Below are positions 1-5,585 of a stretch of 5,585 nt of DNA, in pieces; position 1 is the first letter of the stretch; each line of letters starts with the position of its first letter. Made by a program: the position numbers and the translations under genes. The stretch spans positions 1 through 5,585 of the forward strand of contig JAGAPI010000276.1 of NCBI GenBank assembly GCA_017623335.1, given 5' to 3'. The notes under the pieces are model-generated. The model did no database searches. It saw nothing but the letters and a program-made list of their open reading frames with translations, and had not been told where the DNA came from. The DNA comes from Prevotella sp. (GTDB taxonomy: Bacteria > Bacteroidota > Bacteroidia > Bacteroidales > Bacteroidaceae).

Positions 1-2210
1 CGGTAAGGCTTGACATCGTCGGGCAAACGGGTTGAGCGGCGCTGTTCGGAGCTTACCATTTTATACTTGCCGGGAAAGCGGCGATACCAGCTCAACACTC
101 CATTATCCATAAACGGATGCACAACAAACGAGTGGTCGGCATCATTGAAATCGGCATGATTGGCAAAATAGCTGCGGGTGACCTGCCACAATACTTCCTC
201 AAACCTATTGAGATTGTTGCGGGCTGTTACAAGGTCACTGCGGAATTTCTCCTTTACAGCCTCATCAAAATTTTCAAGAAGCATGGAGCGGGCTTTCAGC
301 ATCTTGTCTGAAATCTGCTCTTGCAACTCATCCTGTAGAGCATCGAATGCCTCCTGTATCTCTTTAGGCGAACGGCAAAGCTGATAGATAAGTGCAATAC
401 GCTTTTCAAAATCCACACCATTGCCAATGGCGCCAAGCACTTCATCAGATGCCCCAAATACTCCGTTGAAAAGCTGAAACTTCTGATCGAGCAGTTCATA
501 GACGCGGACATCAGCCGCATTTGCTTTATTGAGGAAGTTGATGACAACCACATCAAACTGCTGTCCGTAACGGTGACAACGACCAATACGCTGCTCAATG
601 CGCTGCGGATTCCAAGGCATGTCGTAGTTGACCACGAGCGAGCAGAATTGCAAGTTGATGCCTTCAGCGGCAGCCTCGGTGGCTATCATAATGATAGCCT
701 CGTTGCGGAAATAATCAACCAGTGCCGCACGCTTGTCGGCTGTTGCTGAGCCCGTGATTTTTGAGGTGCCTTTATGTTTCTCTTTCCATGCCTTGTATAT
801 TGCGGTAGATTGTTTATCAGAGTTTGAGCCATTAAAAAGCACAACTTTTCCCTTATAGCCACGCTTCTCAAGAAGTTCATAAAGAAAATCCTGTGTGCGG
901 CGCGACTCTGTAAAGATAAGTGCCTTCTTCTGCGCACCAAGCTCTTCCAACTGCGCAAAACCTTGGTTCAATCCCTCAAAGAGTTGTTCAGCCTTAGAGT
1001 TGCGCTTAATCTTGAAAGCAAGGTCGCGGAACTTTTCGATGTCCTTTATTTCTGACTTGATGTTTTCTATGTCCTCAGGGGCAAGCTCTTCATCGTCCAT
1101 TTCACCTGAATCTTCTTCATCATAAAGCCATTCTTCTGTCGAGTTTTCATAATCCTCATAATCAGACTGGAATAAGTCTGGTTCGGACAATTCCACACCT
1201 TGCTGCTTGAGTTTCGACTCCAACTTCTCTATAAGGGCACATAGCGTGCCGTATATGGCATGAGTGGAAGATGCAAGAAGTTTGCGGAGAATGAGCGTCA
1301 TCAGCTGGCGCTGACTGTTGGGCAGCGCATAGAGACGCTGGCGTTGCAGATATTCCGAGACAAGGTCGTAGAGTTCCTGTTCCTGCTTTGTCGGGAAGAA
1401 CTCCTGCAAGATGGCAATACGCTTGGTATAGCGCACATATTCCAATACCTGACGGCGGAGTGTACGCTTGCAAAGGGGAGCAAGCCTTCGGCGCAGATTC
1501 TGATAATCGGTATCATCAAGATTCCTGTTATACTGCATCTTGAAACTCTTGAGGTCGCCGAAAGCATAGTCATCGATGATGGTTGTCAGCCCATACAATT
1601 CAAGTATTGAGTTTTGAAGCGGCGTAGCCGTGAGCAATATCTTTTTGCGGTCGGCAAGCGCATTCTTTATTGTATTTGAAATTTTATTGTTGGGCTTATA
1701 TACATTGCGGAGACGATGTGCCTCGTCGATAACCACCAAGTCCCAATCTGTCTGTTTAAGATAGGGAGCCTTTGTCTTGGCAAACTGATAGGAACAGATA
1801 ACAATCTCATCACACTGAAATGGATTGAGATTACCTTGTTCTATAAACGCATTGAAAGTCTTTGATTCGAGTATGCGGGAAGACAGATAGAACTTTTCCT
1901 GCAACTCGGCTGCCCATTGCCTGCGAAGATTGGATGGAGCAATAATCAACAAGTGGCGACGATGTTCTGCCCAAAATTGAGAGAGTATAATTCCTGCCTC
2001 GATGGTTTTCCCTAATCCGACCTCATCGGCAAGAATCGCCCCCTTAGACAACGGTGATTTAAATGCAAAAAGAGCGGCATCAATCTGGTGCGGTGTCAAA
2101 TCGACCTGAGCATCCTGTAAAGAAGCCGTGAACTTGCCGAGACTGTCAGACGGCAGACTCCGGGTAAGCCAATAGGCGAAATATTTTGCTTGCGATGCGC
2201 TTAATTGCAT
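1..2210 (-). CDS. SNF2/RapA-like DEAH ATPase (helicase-type), 3' end cut by window edge
   Basis: Reading leftward from an ATG at 2210-2208, this frame stays open for 736 codons to the window edge, so the C-terminus is missing. Motifs seen in order: LTPHQ (residues 38-42, Q-motif-like), Walker A ADEVGLGKT (61-69, Lys68), motif Ia IIAPSNLRRQW (89-99), DEAH box VVIDEAH (159-165), motif III LLTATP (192-197), motif IV ALIFTESR (430-437), motif V ATEAAAEGINLQ (510-521) and motif VI QRIGRCHRYGQ (540-550, candidate arginine fingers Arg544 and Arg547). This is a complete two-lobe SF2/SNF2 motor that should use ATP to translocate on DNA or remodel DNA-protein complexes. Residues 340-382 between the lobes are very acidic. 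After motif VI comes a charged, helix-rich region (about 560-690). There is no signal peptide, so it is cytoplasmic. The start is supported by the Q-motif following closely and by a promoter-like element upstream. Family assignment is firm. A role in restriction or phage defence, as for several related bacterial SNF2 proteins, is inference; a general transcription-recycling role like RapA is the alternative. Confidence 0.93.
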   Translation of the reverse strand, partial: MQLSASQAKYFAYWLTRSLPSDSLGKFTASLQDAQVDLTPHQIDAALFAFKSPLSKGAILADEVGLGKTIEAGIILSQFWAEHRRHLLIIAPSNLRRQWAAELQEKFYLSSRILESKTFNAFIEQGNLNPFQCDEIVICSYQFAKTKAPYLKQTDWDLVVIDEAHRLRNVYKPNNKISNTIKNALADRKKILLTATPLQNSILELYGLTTIIDDYAFGDLKSFKMQYNRNLDDTDYQNLRRRLAPLCKRTLRRQVLEYVRYTKRIAILQEFFPTKQEQELYDLVSEYLQRQRLYALPNSQRQLMTLILRKLLASSTHAIYGTLCALIEKLESKLKQQGVELSEPDLFQSDYEDYENSTEEWLYDEEDSGEMDDEELAPEDIENIKSEIKDIEKFRDLAFKIKRNSKAEQLFEGLNQGFAQLEELGAQKKALIFTESRRTQDFLYELLEKRGYKGKVVLFNGSNSDKQSTAIYKAWKEKHKGTSKITGSATADKRAALVDYFRNEAIIMIATEAAAEGINLQFCSLVVNYDMPWNPQRIEQRIGRCHRYGQQFDVVVINFLNKANAADVRVYELLDQKFQLFNGVFGASDEVLGAIGNGVDFEKRIALIYQLCRSPKEIQEAFDALQDELQEQISDKMLKARSMLLENFDEAVKEKFRSDLVTARNNLNRFEEVLWQVTRSYFANHADFNDADHSFVVHPFMDNGVLSWYRRFPGKYKMVSSEQRRSTRLPDDVKPY

Positions 2211-2266
2211 TTTGTTATATATTATGTTTGTTCAGTAATTTTTAAAGAATTTTGAAATCACTTAGA

Positions 2267-2277
2267 GTGCAAAGTTA
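2267..2277 (-). promoter_or_regulatory. Bacteroidetes-type -7 promoter element for the SNF2 gene
   Basis: On the minus strand the sequence reads TAACTTTGCAC. It matches the Bacteroidetes sigma-ABfr -7 consensus TAnnTTTG with the frequent GCA extension. An eight-base A run lies just upstream (2289-2282 on the minus strand). A clear -33 TTTG at the usual 19-21 base distance is not visible, which lowers confidence. Transcription starting just downstream would give a leader of roughly 50 AT-rich bases before the ATG at 2210. That leader has no Shine-Dalgarno sequence, as is common in this phylum. Confidence 0.5.
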
Positions 2278-2423
2278 ACAATTTTTTTTCATGATACATC
2301 TATTTAAAGATATTTTTAACAAAGATTGTTTAAACACTAACAATAAAATTTGTGTTATTCAGTATAAAAGCTATATTTTATCCCTTAGAGTTAGGAAAAA
2401 GGGGGCAAGAGAATACACATAAC

Positions 2424-2462
2424 AAGGCTCACCTTTTTCATAAATTATGAAGGGTGAGCCTT
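2424..2462 (-). terminator. Hairpin terminator after the DUF3078 gene
   Basis: An outer ten-base-pair stem, AAGGCTCACC pairing with GGTGAGCCTT, encloses a second perfect inverted repeat, TTCATAA/TTATGAA, around a single-base centre. The two stems are separated only by a small asymmetric internal loop (TTT against G). The hairpin lies about 50 bases past the DUF3078 stop codon, where a terminator is expected. The U-tract is weak on both strands: GTTATGTG follows on the minus strand and TTATATATTT on the plus strand. Release may be inefficient, or the hairpin may also serve as a 3' end stabiliser. No plus-strand gene needs it. Confidence 0.6.
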
Positions 2463-2510
2463 ATATATTTAAGTCAAAATTATACCAAATATTCTGTATA
2501 ACGCCATTAA

Positions 2511-3827
2511 TCAGAACGAATAGCCAAGTCCCAAAGAGCAATATTCCTGGAACTGGAAATAGCCTAACTTGTCGTCATACTTGCTGTGATCGTCGAAACG
2601 GGGATACATGAAGATGTGGGCGCTGATATAGCGGCTCACCCTGATGGCAAAGGTGTTCTCCCACTCTATCTGTGTGCGCTTGTAGGACGTGTACCAATAG
2701 AGACGTGTTTTCCACGACACCTGCTCACTGATTTTCCATTCGGCATTGGCAGTAAGCTGCGAACCGAACTCCTCCAGCGTGTGGTGGTTTCCGGTCTTAT
2801 AGCTGTTCCACAAATCCCTGCGGTCGACATATCTGAAGTTGAACGACAGGAATGACATATTCACATTTCCCTTCAAACGGTTGTTCTTTGTCGCAATGGT
2901 GTAATCGAGACCGACACCAAGGTTTACATTGAACGGCGACATAAAATCACTATACACTTTCTTGTCGTTGCTTTTCAGTCCCTGTGTAAACTGCGTGTAA
3001 GCCAGCAGCTGCAGTGTGTAATACCATTGCTTATGTGCCTGCAGTCCTAACTTACCAGTGTAACGTATAAGGTCGTTGTTGGTCTTGAACTTATGGAGGG
3101 TATCGCCGCGTGAAGTCTGGAAACCGAGCTTCAGCTCCAGCTTGTTCTCAAACTTCAGACGGCTCTTGTTGTTGTAGTTGGCATTGAGGGTCACGTCGCC
3201 CACCATCGAGTAATTACTCTCGCCACCTTTATACCAGTTGCCGCTCACATAGTTCTGGATAAACTGCAGATTGCCGTTGCCGTTGTACGTCCAAAACTTA
3301 GGCTTCATTATGACAATTCCCATGGTTGGCGCCGGAAGGAACTTGTCCTCAGGCTTTACTTCCACACGCTCCACGATGTCATTTTTCACCTTCACCTTTT
3401 TATCCACCACGTCATTCCTTATCTTTCCGGCATCCTTCAGCTTTGTCTCGCTATTGCGCACAAGGTCAGGACGTTTCAGATAAATATTCATCAGAACATT
3501 ATCCACCTCGTCGTCCACCTCATCGACATTTGCCATGGAATTGAATATAGAAAGATTTTTCTTGGCAGAGGAATGAAAAAATGTCAGCGGCGAGAACAGG
3601 CGGTACAATCTGCCGTCGCCATCCGCAACCTGTTTCAAAGAGTCGTGAACATGCAGCAGCGAGTCATATTTATGTTCAAACATGCGCAGCGAGTCAGCAT
3701 ATGCATTAAGAATCGCCATACTGTCCACAGCCACACGGCGCAACATACGCCTGTCACGCTGTTTGGCATCAATATTTCCCAACACACACACTATTCCGAT
3801 AAATACCAAAATCAATCTTGTCTTCAT
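2511..3827 (-). CDS. DUF3078 outer-membrane beta-barrel protein, function unknown
   Basis: The product is 438 residues. Residues 1-21 form a Sec signal peptide (MKTR, a hydrophobic core, cleavage near IDA|K); Cys14 sits in no lipobox, so it is not a lipoprotein. Residues 30-66 are predicted helix or coiled coil with recurring Asp-Ser-Leu/Met triplets. An RLFSPLTFFHS segment follows (76-86). Residues 139-162 are a lysine/valine-rich linker. From about 176 to the end the sequence alternates hydrophobic and polar residues with many aromatics, as in transmembrane beta strands. It includes GNWYKGGESNYS (196-207), YTLQLLAYTQFTQG (270-283), DFMSPFNVNLG (294-304) and SWKTRLYWYTSYKR (371-384), the pattern I recognise as Bacteroidetes DUF3078. 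It ends GLGYSF, with the terminal Phe typical of proteins inserted by the BAM complex. It should sit in the outer membrane with the N-terminal part in the periplasm. No substrate or partner can be read from the sequence. It lies 64 bases after the esterase gene. Confidence 0.88.
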   Translation of the reverse strand: MKTRLILVFIGIVCVLGNIDAKQRDRRMLRRVAVDSMAILNAYADSLRMFEHKYDSLLHVHDSLKQVADGDGRLYRLFSPLTFFHSSAKKNLSIFNSMANVDEVDDEVDNVLMNIYLKRPDLVRNSETKLKDAGKIRNDVVDKKVKVKNDIVERVEVKPEDKFLPAPTMGIVIMKPKFWTYNGNGNLQFIQNYVSGNWYKGGESNYSMVGDVTLNANYNNKSRLKFENKLELKLGFQTSRGDTLHKFKTNNDLIRYTGKLGLQAHKQWYYTLQLLAYTQFTQGLKSNDKKVYSDFMSPFNVNLGVGLDYTIATKNNRLKGNVNMSFLSFNFRYVDRRDLWNSYKTGNHHTLEEFGSQLTANAEWKISEQVSWKTRLYWYTSYKRTQIEWENTFAIRVSRYISAHIFMYPRFDDHSKYDDKLGYFQFQEYCSLGLGYSF

Positions 3828-3864
3828 CTAAACACTAAATGATATTTTTCCGTTACACCTTATT

Positions 3865-3876
3865 TATATATATATA
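3865..3876. repeat. (TA)6 dinucleotide repeat upstream of the DUF3078 gene
   Basis: Six perfect TA units lie in the 64-base gap between the esterase stop and the DUF3078 start. On the minus strand they follow a TTTTG (3884-3880) that resembles a -33 element, but no good TAnnTTTG box follows at the right distance. The repeat could fall in the spacer of a weak promoter, or it could simply be AT-rich spacer in a co-transcribed unit. Confidence 0.45.
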
Positions 3877-3891
3877 CTTCAAAATCCTTAC

Positions 3892-4980
3892 TTACCAGTT
3901 CATCAGCCGACGGAGATACGCGCTCAGTTCGTCCGCCATTCTCTGATGGCTTGCTGCCGACGGATGATAGTCGGCACCATACACTCCCGGTCCTGGCATC
4001 ATTGGCGTCATGTCGAAACGGTAGACATTGTTGTCGCCACGGTCGGCGGCGGCATTTTGTGCCGTGTCGAGAGCGCGCTTGACATCCTCAAGAGCCTTAC
4101 CGCTCATCATTGTTCCGGTGAGCAGCACAATTTTTGCATTGGGATAATGCGAGCGGAGAGTTTTCACAAACTCCACGTAGCCACGGGTGAGCAGCGTAGT
4201 GTCGTAGGTGTCAAGGCTGGTGTCGTTGGTACCGAGGTTAAGACACACCACATCGGGAGTGAAGCGTGAGAAATCCCACAGCTCGCCCTTCTGCCCAAAC
4301 TGGATATATTTATATGTGTTTGGCATGTTGTAGTCGGTGCCCTGACGCGGCGCACCATAATCCCTGTAGATGCCAATGCCCGAGCGCGCCACCACAAAGC
4401 ACTGTGCGTTCAGCTTGCGGGCAGTCAGCGCATCGTAGGCATCCCACTGGTTCTCGGTGGCATAGTCGAATCCACACTTCTCGCTTACCGCCTCATTGCC
4501 ATAGCCGCAGGTAATGGAATTGCCTATAAATTCTATTTTGCGCCCGGGCAGCGCCACACTCTTTACCGTGGCATCCTTGTCAACATACAATCCATAGATG
4601 CGCGGCTGCATCTCGTAACCTTCCGACACAAGTGTCACCACCGCCTTATGCTGTCCCTTGCCGAGGTTGGCGGCGAGAGTCAGCAGCGAGTCGGTCGGCG
4701 TGGAGCGTATCTTAAACGCCGGACGGTTGTCTATCTCCACAACAAAATAGCCGCTGTTAGCCTTTGTCAGCATCTGCAATGAAGAGCCTGTGAAACCGGT
4801 GCGCATCTGAACTCCCGGAAAGGTGAAGTCGGCATAGCCCTTCTTCAGGTCCACGCGCCCTACCCAACTCAGCGCATCACTGTCTGCCTTTACAAACTGT
4901 CTGCCGGCAACATCATCACCGGCAAACGAACACAATGCTCCGCACACCGCCAGCATCACCGTTGCACAAATTCTCTTCAT
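3892..4980 (-). CDS. Secreted CE2-type carbohydrate esterase (SGNH/GDSL hydrolase)
   Basis: The product is 362 residues. It begins with a Sec signal peptide (MKRICATVMLAVCGALCSFA, cleavage likely after Ala20; no lipobox) and is exported to the periplasm or beyond. Residues about 25-145 form an all-beta domain (for example YFVVEIDN at 78-85). This precedes an SGNH hydrolase domain (about 147-362), an order typical of family CE2 acetyl esterases. Catalytic blocks seen: block I EFIGNSITCGYG (150-161, nucleophile Ser155, Asn154 in place of the Asp of GDS), block II ARSGIGIY (198-205, Gly201), block III NLGTND (248-253, Asn252) and block V GADYHPSAASHQRM (335-348, candidate base His339). The acidic residue is Asp337, two before the histidine, rather than three before as in ordinary GDSL enzymes; this agrees with CE2. 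By family it would remove O-acetyl groups from plant polysaccharides such as xylan or glucomannan, but the exact substrate is inference. It starts 34 bases after trmB, so it is probably co-transcribed. No SusC/SusD or glycoside hydrolase gene is visible nearby. Confidence 0.87.
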   Translation of the reverse strand: MKRICATVMLAVCGALCSFAGDDVAGRQFVKADSDALSWVGRVDLKKGYADFTFPGVQMRTGFTGSSLQMLTKANSGYFVVEIDNRPAFKIRSTPTDSLLTLAANLGKGQHKAVVTLVSEGYEMQPRIYGLYVDKDATVKSVALPGRKIEFIGNSITCGYGNEAVSEKCGFDYATENQWDAYDALTARKLNAQCFVVARSGIGIYRDYGAPRQGTDYNMPNTYKYIQFGQKGELWDFSRFTPDVVCLNLGTNDTSLDTYDTTLLTRGYVEFVKTLRSHYPNAKIVLLTGTMMSGKALEDVKRALDTAQNAAADRGDNNVYRFDMTPMMPGPGVYGADYHPSAASHQRMADELSAYLRRLMNW

Positions 4981-5014
4981 AATAACCGTTCTATTATTTC
5001 TTTATTGAAAATCT

Positions 5015-5585
5015 TTATTTGCTTGTTTCCAAGCCACTTCTCTTATCGCGCTTAAAGCTGCGGTACTCGTCGAGCGGTATCTCCACATCGGGCTCTACCA
5101 GCTCGCCGCTACGAGGCAACTGGAACTTCATGTATCTTATGTTCAGCCCGCGTTCTATCCACATCGACTCGTAATAAGTCTGTATAGAAAGTATCTTTTC
5201 ATCGGGCATCACACTGTGATACAAGTCCTCGGTTCTGAACACCACCGGCAGCGAATTTTTTTCCACAAGATACGTGGTATATGTAAACAGGAAGTTTGAA
5301 TCTGTTTTCAGATGTATCAAACCGCCGTCCACCAGGAAGCGGCGGTAACGGTTGAGGAACATTGTGCTCGACAGACGCTTGCGCCAGTTTTTCATCTGCG
5401 GGTCGCTGAACGTGAGCCATATCTCCTGCACCTCGTCCGCAGCAAAGAAGCGGTCGATAATCTCAATGTTGGTGCGCAGAAAAGCAACGTTGGTAAGATT
5501 CTCCTCCAATGCCTGCTTTGCACCTGTGTACATACGTGCTCCCTTAATGTCAACACCAATGAAGTTTACATTGGGGAAAAGCCTC
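5015..5585 (-). CDS. trmB: tRNA (guanine-N7-)-methyltransferase, 5' end cut by window edge
   Basis: The last 189 or so codons are present; the frame is open to the right edge, so the N-terminus and the glycine-rich SAM motif I are missing. The visible part starts at the strand carrying [11 protein letters not shown] (the Asp should contact SAM), then [15 protein letters not shown], the catalytic [15 protein letters not shown] segment (FSDPQ at 5410-5396) and [13 protein letters not shown] (the KTD motif, about 5308-5300). This order is that of TrmB, which uses SAM to make m7G46 in the tRNA variable loop in the cytoplasm. The FPDP core reads FSDP here, which I recall as common in Prevotella-like TrmB. 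A Met codon at 5533 is internal: homology continues upstream of it through [11 protein letters not shown]. The stop is followed by a 34-base gap to the esterase gene, with no terminator between. It is probably a resident core gene. Confidence 0.93.
   Translation of the reverse strand, partial: RLFPNVNFIGVDIKGARMYTGAKQALEENLTNVAFLRTNIEIIDRFFAADEVQEIWLTFSDPQMKNWRKRLSSTMFLNRYRRFLVDGGLIHLKTDSNFLFTYTTYLVEKNSLPVVFRTEDLYHSVMPDEKILSIQTYYESMWIERGLNIRYMKFQLPRSGELVEPDVEIPLDEYRSFKRDKRSGLETSK

Larger units (their letters stand above)
2211..2510. other. AT-rich intergenic region between the SNF2 and DUF3078 genes
   Basis: These 300 bases separate the SNF2 gene from the end of the DUF3078 gene. They are clearly more AT-rich than the flanking genes, with long A and T runs. 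They contain the hairpin at 2424-2462 and the -7 element at 2267-2277. I see no credible coding frame, tRNA or riboswitch-like structure. The stretch 2341-2423 between hairpin and promoter zone has no feature I can name. It ends in a purine-rich run (about 2393-2412). Confidence 0.7.

Noticed and set aside
296..1573. Several minus-strand frames of 90-103 codons (296-598, 686-958, 1162-1473, 1301-1573)
   Set aside because: They lie in other frames of the same strand as the SNF2 gene, whose motifs IV to VI and linker fill this region. Their translations are low-complexity and unlike any family.
1260..1610. Plus-strand frame of 116 codons inside the SNF2 gene
   Set aside because: It is antisense to a stretch whose minus-strand reading continues the SNF2 fold without a break. 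It has no recognisable domain and no initiation signal.
2314..2334. Imperfect inverted repeat in the gap (TTTTAACA / TGTTTAAA around AAGAT), possible operator
   Set aside because: Eight positions with one mismatch, nearly all A and T, in an AT-rich gap; this is expected by chance and it does not overlap the -7 element.
2586..4514. Plus-strand frames opposite the DUF3078 and esterase genes (2586-2855, 3271-3483, 3326-3544, 3573-3842, 3946-4269, 4266-4514)
   Set aside because: The minus-strand proteins have signal peptides, motifs and family patterns across the same bases. The plus-strand products look like complements of those codons.
4914..4980. Lipoprotein signal on the esterase (Cys13 or Cys17)
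   Set aside because: The residues before each cysteine (LAV and GAL) do not fit the lipobox, which needs Gly, Ala or Ser just before Cys. A normal cleavage site SFA|GDD follows.
5015..5533. Start of trmB at the Met codon at 5533
   Set aside because: The same frame continues to the right edge with [11 protein letters not shown], conserved TrmB sequence that must precede it, so the true start is outside the window.
1..5585. CRISPR array, tRNA, insertion sequence or integrase site
   Set aside because: No spaced direct repeats, cloverleaf, transposase frame or terminal inverted repeats were seen on reading both strands.

Overview
The window looks like chromosomal DNA from a Bacteroidales bacterium, most likely near Prevotellaceae or Muribaculaceae. 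The evidence is a Bacteroidetes-restricted DUF3078 outer-membrane protein, a TrmB of the form seen in that order, gene starts with no Shine-Dalgarno sequence in AT-rich leaders, and a Bacteroidetes-type TAnnTTTG -7 element. All four genes I can support lie on the minus strand, so transcription runs right to left. Two of them run off the window edges.

Right part (about 5585 down to 2511): the 3' part of trmB (tRNA m7G46 methyltransferase), then after 34 bases a secreted carbohydrate esterase of the CE2/SGNH type, then after 64 bases a 438-residue DUF3078 outer-membrane beta-barrel protein of unknown function. The short gaps and shared strand suggest a loose transcription unit. It closes with a GC-rich hairpin (2424-2462) about 50 bases past the DUF3078 stop. 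The three products do not form an obvious pathway: one is a tRNA housekeeping enzyme and two are envelope or secreted proteins.

Gap (2211-2510): 300 bases of AT-rich DNA without a gene. It holds the hairpin terminator of the right-hand unit and a likely promoter for the left-hand gene.

Left part (2210 down to 1): the first 736 codons of a large SNF2/RapA-like ATPase (helicase-type motor), open to the left edge. It has every SNF2 motif from the Q-motif-like LTPHQ to QRIGRCHRYGQ, plus a strikingly acidic stretch between the two motor lobes. Its three neighbours look like resident chromosomal genes, while stand-alone SNF2 motors of this kind are often accessory and found with restriction or other defence genes. 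The left edge may therefore be the start of a defence or restriction locus whose other members are outside the window. I found no RNA gene, CRISPR array, insertion sequence or attachment site.
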